A stretch of 16,708 bases of DNA from Bacteroidales bacterium UBA5235 (GTDB lineage: Bacteria > Bacteroidota > Bacteroidia > Bacteroidales > VadinHA17). Numbering within the stretch: position 1 is the stretch's first letter; each line of letters opens with the position of its first letter. Positions 7,767 to 16,600 of the stretch are shown here, one piece after another. The position numbers and the translations under genes are program-made. Location: positions 11,086 through 27,793 of the forward strand of contig DHUL01000088.1 in the NCBI GenBank assembly GCA_002409145.1, in the 5' to 3' direction. The notes beneath the pieces are model-generated. The model was not told where the DNA came from. It was given only the letters and a program-made list of their open reading frames with translations, and did not search any database.

Positions 7767-9257
7767 TTATGGATTTCTCCGTCTGTGTGTAAAAAATTTA
7801 TTTTCAACCGTCACAATAACCTTTGCCGATTCTGCCTCAGGAAGAGAAACCGAGCGTTCATTATAAGTTGGTCTACCCTCCCCTGGAGATCCAACATATT
7901 GTGCGTCCACGACCGTGATATTCATATCTTCAACCGGAATCGGAAACAGCAGATCTCCCTGCCGTGGTTTATAGATATTAAAGTGAAGTTTGACCGGTTT
8001 GTGATTGACCCAGAAGTTCAGATACAGATAGTTAAGCAGACATTGTTCAATGCTGTGATAAGAGGTTTTGTAAGGATTGGCTTTTGTTGAATCTTTCGCT
8101 TCCCCGGTAAGATTTACACTTGTATAGGTATCGCCATTTTCCCTGTCCAGAAAATACCTGTCCCAGAACCCGGCACTTTTTATGAACTGATCAAGTCTTT
8201 CCTTATTACCGGAGATCCTGTATGAACACAATGAATACATGTTCCCATATGCCTGGATCCACCAATATGTGAAGTCATTTGTAATACCCGGATCTTTTCT
8301 TCCAAGTGTTGTGTGCCACAGCCCTGTCTCTTTCTTGAAGGCTTTCGCAAAGAGCGAATCTTCAAGCTGCAAGGCGGTCTCCGGCATTTTTTCGGCATCA
8401 TTGAGCATGGCTAACCTCAGTAGCATCCAGGCAACTTCAAGATTATGCCCGACATTGATGATATCCGGATCAGATTTAAGCTCATTCCAGTTTTTATCAA
8501 AATACTCAAGTATCCAACCGGATTCCGGATCTCTCATTCTGTCAGAGACATAATCCATGATCTTCAGGGATCTGTCAGAATAAACAGTGTCGCCTGTAGC
8601 AAGATACATGTAGAGGAGATATCCTGAGACCGGGGCAACCTGGGATGCGAATGATTTATTTGAATCAACAATATGCCAATCATTTCCTGCCATATTATAG
8701 TAACCCTCATTCACCCTGTCCCTGAGATCAGCTTCAAGAAGGCTGTCAGTTTCTTCGATATATTTCAGGGCTTCACGGTCATGAGTTACAAAATAATACA
8801 TTGCCAGACCTGTTAAGGCATATGTCTGGATAAACATACTCTTTGATTTGTGCTCAGGAGTACCGGCACGGTTAAGAACATCATACCATCCGCCATTTTC
8901 GTTATCCCAGGCATACTCAAGCAGAAAGTCTCTGGTTCGTTCTGCTATATCAAGGTATTCTTCATTTCCGGTCATGAGGTAGGCGACGGAATAGCTGAAT
9001 ATATGCCTGCCGATCATGCTTGGATATTTATGACTGTCGGAAAAACTACCCCAGTCTGCGTCAAGATTGGTGGTGAAAGCTCCCGAATCGCTGTCCATAG
9101 CATATTTCGACCAATAGGGGAGTATGTCATTTATTGCCTGATCTTTCCAATAATTGCCATCCAGAACAGTATTTCCGTATGAAGTATCATTCCTGCATCC
9201 GGCTTGAATGGCAAATACGAGTAACAGAAACAAATTTATTACACCCGGTTTCATCAT
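7767..9257 (-). CDS. AGE-family ((alpha/alpha)6-barrel) exported lipoprotein (AGE-B)
   Basis: This 496-residue protein begins with a hydrophobic signal and IQAGC lipobox (C21), so it should be membrane-anchored outside the cytoplasm. It has the helical-repeat signature of the N-acylglucosamine/cellobiose 2-epimerase superfamily: GRHIFSYSVAYL (83-94), NVGHNLEVAWMLLR with H271 and E274 (268-281), YWWIQAYGN (331-339) and SYHSIEQCLLNYLYLN with H401 (399-414). Both histidines expected at the active-site mouth are present. The usual WxQAE glutamate is replaced by Tyr (Y337), and a C-terminal extension of about 80 residues (415-496), mostly beta-like, is not part of the usual barrel. It is only distantly similar to AGE-A, sharing motifs rather than long identical runs. 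Two ATGs (9257, 9254) could start it. The changed QAE motif leaves the reaction open (epimerase, hydrolase or lyase). Confidence 0.82.
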   Translation of the reverse strand: MMKPGVINLFLLLVFAIQAGCRNDTSYGNTVLDGNYWKDQAINDILPYWSKYAMDSDSGAFTTNLDADWGSFSDSHKYPSMIGRHIFSYSVAYLMTGNEEYLDIAERTRDFLLEYAWDNENGGWYDVLNRAGTPEHKSKSMFIQTYALTGLAMYYFVTHDREALKYIEETDSLLEADLRDRVNEGYYNMAGNDWHIVDSNKSFASQVAPVSGYLLYMYLATGDTVYSDRSLKIMDYVSDRMRDPESGWILEYFDKNWNELKSDPDIINVGHNLEVAWMLLRLAMLNDAEKMPETALQLEDSLFAKAFKKETGLWHTTLGRKDPGITNDFTYWWIQAYGNMYSLCSYRISGNKERLDQFIKSAGFWDRYFLDRENGDTYTSVNLTGEAKDSTKANPYKTSYHSIEQCLLNYLYLNFWVNHKPVKLHFNIYKPRQGDLLFPIPVEDMNITVVDAQYVGSPGEGRPTYNERSVSLPEAESAKVIVTVENKFFTHRRRNP

Positions 9258-9276
9258 AGTTTAAGGCATGTCAGGA

Positions 9277-10062
9277 TTAAGGTAATTTGGTAACCAATGA
9301 CAGGCATTTAAGCCAGAAATTATTATAGTGCTTCCAGTAAACGAAGTTCAATCCCCAGTGAGGTGCAGGATCAGATGTATAAGCAAGGACTCTGCCTTTT
9401 CCCAGTTGACGGATGGCAACGAGAGGGTCGCCTGTTTCCTTTACTCTTATTAGAACCTTGCCTTCAGATATTTCAGTCGTTTGATTATACCCCAGGATTG
9501 GAGGGATATCTTCAAATGATTCACCAAAGAACATTTTACCGTCAGGAGTAATTTCAGGATAAAAGCCCTCGGTGCTTTCGATAAGATCCTCAAAATCAAG
9601 ACATTTAACGGGCATGGCTTCCCGGAGAAGTGTTCTTCCCCAGCCCCCTTTCCCTATTTCTCCCGTAAAGGAATACCACCCCCCCAGGAGCATCAGCCCT
9701 TTTCCTTCTCTGACAGCTTCAAGAGTCAGCCTCAGCCTGTCAGGGTAAGTAAGTATTTTTTTTCCGAATTCTTCCCTGTTAAAAAAGTCAGGACATAGTT
9801 GAAACAATTTGCCTTCAACGTCGCTGAACACAATGACATCATATTCATCAAGGATCTTTTCATACTGTCCTGGTCCAAGTTTGTAAAAGTCCCAGGAAGG
9901 TACGGAGTTCACATCGTTCCTGCCATCTGATTCGAGAGCGGTCTTCAGCCATACTCCGTAATTAAAGATCTCAAGTCCCTTCGGAGCGTGCTGAAATGGG
10001 GTTTCAGCAAATGTCGGACCCGTAAGCACTGCCCAGTCTCCCACGTAATATACTTTTGCCAT
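9277..10062 (-). CDS. Cytoplasmic glutamine amidotransferase-like protein (PF07090/DUF1355-like)
   Basis: This is a 261-residue protein with no signal peptide, so it is probably cytoplasmic. It fits the putative glutamine-amidotransferase family (class I GATase-like fold): an N-terminal strand KVYYVGD (3-9), YDVIVFSDVEG (74-84), GLMLLGGWYSFTG (122-134), and a C-terminal GKGRVLAYTSDPAPHWG (221-237). In true class I amidotransferases the nucleophile elbow carries a Cys. Here the corresponding position reads GGWYSF with no Cys, so glutaminase activity is unlikely; a binding or unknown catalytic role is more plausible. It is the only protein in the operon without an export signal, 17 bases after GHL10-B and 19 before AGE-B, so it is probably co-transcribed. 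Family call good; function unknown. Confidence 0.78.
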   Translation of the reverse strand: MAKVYYVGDWAVLTGPTFAETPFQHAPKGLEIFNYGVWLKTALESDGRNDVNSVPSWDFYKLGPGQYEKILDEYDVIVFSDVEGKLFQLCPDFFNREEFGKKILTYPDRLRLTLEAVREGKGLMLLGGWYSFTGEIGKGGWGRTLLREAMPVKCLDFEDLIESTEGFYPEITPDGKMFFGESFEDIPPILGYNQTTEISEGKVLIRVKETGDPLVAIRQLGKGRVLAYTSDPAPHWGLNFVYWKHYNNFWLKCLSLVTKLP

Positions 10063-10079
10063 ATTTCTTTTTATGATTT

Positions 10080-11159
10080 TTATTCAATTTTTTCAGTCAG
10101 CGGTCTGAATGCTGTTTTTGAAAGCGTATCAATCAGCCCTTCACTTAATGAATTACCTGAAAAGAAGACTACCCCTCCGGCATTTTTATCTCGCGTTGAT
10201 TTGACCTCTTCCAGGAGGATATCAGGAGTGATCTTGTTATGATACGAATAGATACCGATTCCGGGGTATACTTTACAGCGGTTACCTGCGGTGGTCAATG
10301 CTTTGTCAAGGTATTTGCCAAATAGGGAAACGCTGTCAGTGTATAGCATAGGGCACACAAAATCAACGATTCCTTCCGATGCCCATGTTTCCCAGCTCTG
10401 ACCAATCTCAACCTCTGATTCGGATGGGTCGGGGAAGACATCTGTTCCGAGAAGTATGTTTCGTCCTGATTCTTTAATCATTTCATGTACATCTCTGACA
10501 AGAGCAGATACCTGTTCCTGGTTCCATTCAATCCATTCACACCAGATTATACTTCCGCCATCATGTGCGACTTCGACAGGGGTGAATCCGTATTTTTCCC
10601 TGAAGGCAGCGCAGGTTATGCTGTCATAACTGAACATTTGGTTAACTGGGTACCTGATATAGTCGAGGTGTATTCCGGCAATGTCGTATTCCATTGCTTT
10701 GGAAATAATAGACAGCCAGTACTCCCTGACTTCAGGTATGGCCATGTTGTAAGCCGGGTATAACTCTCCATTGATTTTATGGATAAGCCACCCGGGGTGC
10801 TCAACTGCAGCTTTTTCAAGGTTAACCTCGTGCCCCGGACAGAAAATAGGGTGAATTCCTATATTTCTCTTTTTACCTTCGTCGATTAAAAACGTGAGGT
10901 AATCCCAGTCCAGATTGTTTTCTTCCGGGAGAGTGTAATAGCAGAAAAGGTTGTTAATACCTATTTTTGCGTATTTGTCAAACAGACAGGTTATCTGCTC
11001 TTTACCTTCTATTTCATTACGGTCAAAAAGATTTTGATGGAGCCAAACTGCCCGGAATTCCTTTTCAGGCTCTTTCATGGTTTTGCATCCGGTAATAACA
11101 ATTAATCCAAGGTTGAGAAGCAGCACCAGTTTTATCATTGATATCGTGTTTAGACGCAT
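10080..11159 (-). CDS. GHL10-family glycosyl hydrolase-like lipoprotein (copy B)
   Basis: This is a 359-residue lipoprotein: hydrophobic signal then VITGC (C25). Its barrel motifs match those of the copy at 1179-2279: FRAVWLHQNLFDR (35-47), GIHPIFCPG (101-109), GIHLDYIRY with D166 (162-170), TDVFPDP (239-245), GQSWETW (253-259), CPMLY (269-273) and GVVFFSGNS (329-337). By hand alignment residues 162-191 are identical to copy A at 20 of 30 positions, including D166, the downstream FSYDS and the TC-AFR pattern, so the two are paralogues. Copy B is lipid-anchored whereas copy A appears to be soluble. Whether the two act on different linkages cannot be read from sequence. The start at 11159 is the first ATG; M8 is possible but would shorten the signal. 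It lies 39 bases after the MORN gene and 17 before the GATase-like gene. Confidence 0.88.
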   Translation of the reverse strand: MRLNTISMIKLVLLLNLGLIVITGCKTMKEPEKEFRAVWLHQNLFDRNEIEGKEQITCLFDKYAKIGINNLFCYYTLPEENNLDWDYLTFLIDEGKKRNIGIHPIFCPGHEVNLEKAAVEHPGWLIHKINGELYPAYNMAIPEVREYWLSIISKAMEYDIAGIHLDYIRYPVNQMFSYDSITCAAFREKYGFTPVEVAHDGGSIIWCEWIEWNQEQVSALVRDVHEMIKESGRNILLGTDVFPDPSESEVEIGQSWETWASEGIVDFVCPMLYTDSVSLFGKYLDKALTTAGNRCKVYPGIGIYSYHNKITPDILLEEVKSTRDKNAGGVVFFSGNSLSEGLIDTLSKTAFRPLTEKIE

Positions 11160-11198
11160 GATTGTGAGTTGTATATTAGGTCACCTGCAGGATAAATT

Positions 11199-11882
11199 CT
11201 ATTTAGTCGTCGCGTTTACAATTATTTTCCAAGATCCCCGCTGGGATATTGTAATATCAAACACATATGGTCCGCCGGTCATCTCAGCCCTGAAAGGAAA
11301 TCTGACGTTAAGAAGTGTTTTAGAGAAATCACTTTTTGAAATTGTGGAATAGCCTCCCGTAATCTCGGTCACACAGAAAGAATATATTGACAAAGGCCTT
11401 CCGTTCCTGCTGAATTCGACAACTATCTGATCCTTATCAGATCCGACACGTGTTACAGTCAAACCAAGAATGTTGATTCCCTTGCTGTTAACCTTGTATG
11501 GTTTTTTTTCAGTACCGATATATTCATCATCGATCCAATAGCCGTTTAGGACGGAGTCCTGTAATGAAGGACTGAAGGTAAGAATCCCATATCCATCCTT
11601 TCGTCCCTTTTTCCATTCGCCCTCGAATGTAGCCCCGTCCTTCCATGTATATTTACCTTGGCCTTCAGGGAAGCCTTTTCTAAAACAGCCCTCATACAGG
11701 TCTACACCCTGAGCTTTACCAATCCCATCGGCAAGCCCTTTTTTACATTCCCCTTCGTATTTTCCGGATATCTGCGGTAACAAAACCTGGCATGCGGAGG
11801 TCTGGTCCTGGGCAGTACCATTAATGCAACAGAAAAAGGTCAGAAAAAAGAGTGATGTGAGTAATTTTTTATTTTTTCCCAT
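11199..11882 (-). CDS. Exported MORN-repeat protein
   Basis: This 227-residue protein begins with a signal peptide (residues 1-24, ending NGTAQ). Residues 39-107 hold at least three MORN repeats: GKYEGECKKGLADGIG (40-55), DLYEGCFRKGFPEGQGKY (61-78) and ATFEGEWKKGRKDGYG (84-99), in the classic YxGxxxxGxxxGxG arrangement. After about residue 125 comes a beta-rich segment (ILGLTVTRVG, DQIVVEFSRNG, SIYSFCVTEI, YVFDITISQRG) that I do not recognise. MORN repeats form curved beta-hairpin rods used for binding or scaffolding; in secreted bacterial proteins the partner is usually unknown. It is the first gene after the hairpin in the susD-downstream gap, 39 bases before GHL10-B. Its place in a glycan locus is unexplained. 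MORN call strong; function unknown. Confidence 0.85.
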   Translation of the reverse strand: MGKNKKLLTSLFFLTFFCCINGTAQDQTSACQVLLPQISGKYEGECKKGLADGIGKAQGVDLYEGCFRKGFPEGQGKYTWKDGATFEGEWKKGRKDGYGILTFSPSLQDSVLNGYWIDDEYIGTEKKPYKVNSKGINILGLTVTRVGSDKDQIVVEFSRNGRPLSIYSFCVTEITGGYSTISKSDFSKTLLNVRFPFRAEMTGGPYVFDITISQRGSWKIIVNATTK

Positions 11883-12036
11883 TGTATTTGATTTTGGTTT
11901 AACAATAAACCTTTATTTATCAATGCGGTAGGTTCGCCAGATAAGGAATCAACGTAAATCTTGTTGATCTAAATTAGTCATTTATCCTGCCGGAGAATAA
12001 CAGACACGATAAAAATGCAAATGCCAAACTTTATAA

Positions 12037-12066
12037 GAAGTGTCCGGGATTTGGGCCGGACACTTC
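12037..12066 (-). terminator. Strong inverted repeat after susD-like gene, candidate terminator or attenuator
   Basis: An 11-base perfect stem (GAAGTGTCCGG / CCGGACACTTC, 12037-12047 and 12056-12066) with an 8-base loop lies in the 254-base gap between the susD-like and MORN genes. Read on the minus strand it follows the susD stop by about 70 bases. The downstream bases are A/T-rich (TTATAAAGTTTGGC) but lack a clean T-run, so this is a weak intrinsic terminator or, more likely, a partial terminator/mRNA-end stabiliser. Either would make the susCD segment more abundant than the downstream genes. Confidence 0.5.
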
Positions 12067-12110
12067 AACCTGAAACCAGTTAACAACCCCAGAGCCAAAC
12101 TAACATATTA

Positions 12111-12128
12111 ATTATAAGTATTATAAGT
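12111..12128. repeat. Two tandem copies of a 9-base AT-rich repeat
   Basis: ATTATAAGT occurs twice back to back (12111-12119 and 12120-12128) just beyond the stop codon of the susD-like gene. It is short and AT-rich, with no clear function; it may be chance or a degenerate 3'-end element. Confidence 0.3.
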
Positions 12129-12136
12129 AGTTCAAC

Positions 12137-13645
12137 CTATTTTGCGTCCCACCACACTTTAGTAGTCATCACGTTCGGACCCTGACGTGAGATAGCCTCC
12201 TGACAATTATCAACATTCAGAGTTATCTCGGTGACAGGATACTGTATTCTCCTTGGTAATGCACCATTTGTCAGACCTACATCAAGCTGTGGTGTTTCAA
12301 GGCCCGTTCGGACCGGTATAACAGGATATCCGGTTCTTCTCACCACATTATACGCCTCATAATTATTGCTGATAGATGACATCCAAAGTTGTGTACAGAC
12401 CTTTCTGAAGTCATCCTCGGTTGTACCGGTCAGAGATGCCTCCGGTTCATCTGCAAGGTAGATATCGATATCAGCCTGGCTAACTCCCCATTGCAGCATT
12501 GCAGCAGTGATACCATTACGGAAATGGGTATTGGGGTTAGAACCACCAAGTCCGTAAAGTGCTGCTTCAGCCTGGAGGAAGCACACCTCAGAATAGGTAA
12601 GGTAATAGGACGGAATGTCTTTTGCATAGAGAACAGGTGCTGTGACAGATACGTTTGTTGCATCATAGGAAGCCCTGGCTTCTGATGTCAGGCCATTAGG
12701 ATATCCCTCATATTCTCCGAGAGAGTTGGGGAGCGCAAAAATTGGCAGACGTGGATCATTCGAAGCATTCATCTTGTCAACCAGAAATTTGCTCAACCTG
12801 AAACTACCCTCATTAACAAATGCTTCGTACCAACCGCTGTACTGATAGACGACTGTGGTGTTGAAGTTTAAAATTCTTGCATTATCATCATTGCTTGTCA
12901 TCAGAGGCTTTGAAAGGCAAGTGGTGATGGCAGTCTGGGCTGCAGATGGATCGGCATAGCGCATTCTCATTGCCAGTCTCAGACGGAGTGAATTTGCAAA
13001 TTTGGCCCATTTTGTCATATCACCTGCATAAAACGGATCGGCAGTGCCATAACCATCTGCCAATGTAGCACCTTCAAATACCGCAATATAGTCTCCAAGT
13101 TTATCAATGATATCCTTATAGATTGACTCCTGGGTATCATATTTTGGCAAAAGAATACCTTCCACCCCTCTGCCTGCTTCAGTATAAGGAACATCTCCAA
13201 AAAGATCGGTGATTTTCAGTATCTTGATAAATGCCACAATATCAACCATAGCATATTTAACTGGATTTGGAGTTCCGCCTTCCGGCCCCAGTTTCTTTTT
13301 TAAGTCGGCAGCAAGGCCAAGTGACGTTGTTGAATACAGATCCTGCCAGACTATGCTTTCATCATCAGTATCAGTGTTAATACGATAACGGTCTTCGGGA
13401 TACCCTGAAGAGTAGAGGTGTGACCAGGTGCCGCAGAAGAATACCTGCGACCTGGCAGTCAGTTGTCTGGCTTCTGATACGGTATATTTGCACATGTTGG
13501 TGAACAGGTACTGATCAGGAATGCTTGTAAGAGAGTTTGGGTTGTTATTTATGTCTGCCAAATCTTCACAAGAGACCAGCACAATAATGCCTATAATTAG
13601 TGCACTAATTCTTTTAATCTTTATGCTTTTCATCTTTTTCAGCAT
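12137..13645 (-). CDS. SusD/RagB-family nutrient-binding outer-membrane lipoprotein
   Basis: This 502-residue lipoprotein starts with a basic-hydrophobic signal and LVSC lipobox (C26), followed by DINNNPNSLT. That is the usual N-terminal pattern of SusD-like_2 (PF12771-type) proteins, with a TPR-like helical core. Supporting blocks are KITDLFGDVPYTEA (about 143-156), WAKFANSLRLRLAMRMRYADP (about 213-233), DDNARILNFNT (about 254-264), DPRLPIFALP (about 298-307), YLTYSEVCFLQAEAALYG (about 349-366) and a C-terminal RIQYPVTE. It is expected to sit on the outer surface as a lid on the SusC barrel and to capture glycan or peptide ligand. The length is typical. Two starts are possible, ATG at 13645 or 13633; the longer gives a slightly longer basic N-region. 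It lies 12 bases after the SusC stop, the standard paired arrangement. Ligand not identifiable from sequence. Confidence 0.93.
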   Translation of the reverse strand: MLKKMKSIKIKRISALIIGIIVLVSCEDLADINNNPNSLTSIPDQYLFTNMCKYTVSEARQLTARSQVFFCGTWSHLYSSGYPEDRYRINTDTDDESIVWQDLYSTTSLGLAADLKKKLGPEGGTPNPVKYAMVDIVAFIKILKITDLFGDVPYTEAGRGVEGILLPKYDTQESIYKDIIDKLGDYIAVFEGATLADGYGTADPFYAGDMTKWAKFANSLRLRLAMRMRYADPSAAQTAITTCLSKPLMTSNDDNARILNFNTTVVYQYSGWYEAFVNEGSFRLSKFLVDKMNASNDPRLPIFALPNSLGEYEGYPNGLTSEARASYDATNVSVTAPVLYAKDIPSYYLTYSEVCFLQAEAALYGLGGSNPNTHFRNGITAAMLQWGVSQADIDIYLADEPEASLTGTTEDDFRKVCTQLWMSSISNNYEAYNVVRRTGYPVIPVRTGLETPQLDVGLTNGALPRRIQYPVTEITLNVDNCQEAISRQGPNVMTTKVWWDAK

Positions 13646-13657
13646 TTATTGGTTTAT

Positions 13658-16600
13658 TTATAGGGCGATCTTTATGCTGAAACCAAGGCTTTTAGTAGTA
13701 GGTTGAGCGTGATTCTCAACACCGGCTCCATAGTTTCCGCTGTTATAAGAGCTTTCCGGATCATAGTGCTTTGACGCACGGTAGATGAAGAACAGGTTCC
13801 TACCGATTACTGATAATGTAACATTGGAAATGGGCATACCTGACAGAAAACGCTTCGGCAAGTCATAGCTCAGTGCCAGCTCTCTCATTTTAACAAATGT
13901 ACCGTCCATTATGAACTCTTCCCCAATATTTCCAACACCGCCGGTACCCCAATAAGTCTGTGGATTAATGGCAATATCATTTTTTTCACCTGTAGAGACC
14001 CATACTCCCTCAACAAGCTCACCCTTAACACCCTCTGCAACATATCCTCCGGTTCCGGCATACCATTCCTTTCGCCCCTCCAGAGTCTCAGTCGTGGTAC
14101 CATAAATAACCATATAGCGGGTACCGACAGAATAGAACTCACCTCCTTTCCTTATATCTATCAATGAATATAGTGAAAGGCCCTTGTATGAGAATGTATT
14201 GCCAATGCCTCCGGTCCAGTCAGGCATAAAGTTGCCTATCAGTTGGTAGTTGCTGGTTCCGCCATCTGCGATTGGACGTCCATCAGTATTTATAATACGG
14301 TTGCCATCTTCATCACGGAGGTATTTCGCCACGTAAAGATCACCGTATGGTCTGCCCGGCTTAGCATATATTTGAATATTCCTGTCCTGGCCAAGAAGTA
14401 ATGTAGGTATACCTTCATATAGTTCAACAACCTCAGAATAGTTCTTGGCAAAGTTGAGTGATATATCCCAGGTGAATCCATTGGCAAGTTTGACCGGATT
14501 TCCTGTCAGTAATACTTCAAAACCCCGGTTGGCAAGCTCACCGGCATTGATGATCTTGGTAAAATAGCCGGTAGATCTTGGTATTGATGCAGTGAGTATC
14601 TGGTTTATGGTGCTCTTGTCGTAATACGTGAAATCAAGACTTAATCTGTCATGGAAGAATCTCAGATCAGCGCCAAGCTCAATTGAGGTAGTGATGTAAG
14701 GCTTAATGTTATAGTTTGGCAAAGTTGTGGATGAGATGCTTCCAACAGGAAGGCTATTGTATGTATCTGAATAAAGGCTGTAGTACAGGTTAGTCTGGTA
14801 CACTCCCGGATCGCCTCCAGCCTGGGCCCATGATGCACGGACTTTTCCAAATGATAGAAATGCAGGACTTATTGCATCTCTGAAGGCATCCGTGAATACA
14901 AAACTTCCTGTTACCGAAGGATAAAAATATGAATTATCAGATGCCGGCAAAGTCGAAGACCAGTCATTCCGGGCAGTAAGATCAAGGAACAAATAGTTAT
15001 TGTATACAAACTGAGCTGTACCATATAAGGAAAGTGTCCTTTTCTGTGATTCGTAGGCGGATGTACTTGGCGTATTTCCGGAATTGCTGATTTGATAAAA
15101 ATCGGGCACTTTAAAGTTGGATCCGGATTGAGCTATATGGCTGTACTTAGAATCGTAGAAGTTACCTCCAATGCTGACAGATGATGTGATTTTATTAGTA
15201 ATATTATTGTTGGCAGTGATCAGAAAATCGGTGTTGAACTCCTCATTGAAATATTTTACATATGTGATGTTACCTGCCGGATAAACCTGGGTTCCTTTGG
15301 CCCTGTAATAGAGATAGTCCCTGGCAAACTCGTCCTCTGAGGCTCTGACCTGAAGGCTGAGCCAGTCAGTAAAGTCATATTTGGCCGAGACAAGAGCAGT
15401 AAACCTGTCCATAGTCTCGTCAGTTCCTTCCTTATTAATTGTCCAGTAAGGATTTCCTTTATATGTATCCGATGTCCAGAGATTTTCGGTACTTGTTGCA
15501 GTTATGTAATTCATTGCATCGACTGTTCTGATATTGCGAGGCATCAGAGTAAGGGCATAACCGGGATTACCCTGCATATCAGCCATCTGCATCCTGCCAG
15601 TGACACTTTGTTTCACGAATGTCGCCTTGGCATCAATACTGAGTTTATCAGATAATTTTGCTCCGGTTCTCATGTTTATGACATACCGGGTAATGTCATT
15701 AGTTGGCTGTATACCGGCAATATTATCATAAGTGCCTGATAAACGCGCATTTATGTTCTCATTTCCACCAACCAAAGCAAGCGATGTTGATGATGTATGA
15801 CCTGTTCGGTAGAAATCTTTCATATTATCAGGTTGAGGGTCGAAAGACTGAACTTTTCCTGACCAGTCCAGAACATCCTGTCCTTTCATTTCCGGACCCC
15901 AGCTATAGGGCATACCTTTCGAGGTGTAAGGTATACCGTCCAATCCCACATCAAGAACGCCATTAGAACCCTGCCCGAATACATTTTGTAAGTCAGGGAA
16001 CAGGAGCGGCGTATCAGCTGTGTACGAGGTACTGGCTGTTATGCCAATGCCTTTCCTGGCTTTCCCTGATTTTGTTGTAATTACAATGACACCGTTGTTT
16101 GCGCGCGAACCATAAAGAGATGCTGCGTTTGGTCCTTTTAACACGGAAATTGACTCAATATCTGCAGGGTTGATGGTTGACAAAACATCTCCCTGATCAA
16201 TAGCGCCGTACATACCGGATTCACCGAATTTCGTGTTATCAAATGGAATACCGTCGATAACGTACAGAGGGTCATTGTTACCGCTCAACTGGTTGTAACC
16301 ACGAAGCAGAACGCGTGATGTCCCTGCCGGACCTGAAGCATTAGGTTGGACAATAAGGCCTGCAACCTTGCCCGCGAGGGTATTGATCACGTTGTTCTCC
16401 TTGGTCCTTTCAATGGACTCGGAGGATAACTCTCCGATCGAATAGCCAAGTGCTTTTTTCTGGCGTGTGATGTTGAGGGCAGTGACAACTACCTCTTCAA
16501 CTGCAGTGAAGGCAGGTTGCATTACTACATTAATAGCTGATCTCTGCTGGAGTGGAGCCTCGAATGTTTCCATTCCCAGAAATGAAAAGACCAGAGTTTG

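Noticed and set aside
11883..12136. Possible promoter (Bacteroidota TAnnTTTG-type -7 element) ahead of the MORN gene
   Set aside because: No convincing -7/-33 pair was found on the minus strand in this gap, so a separate promoter is not claimed.
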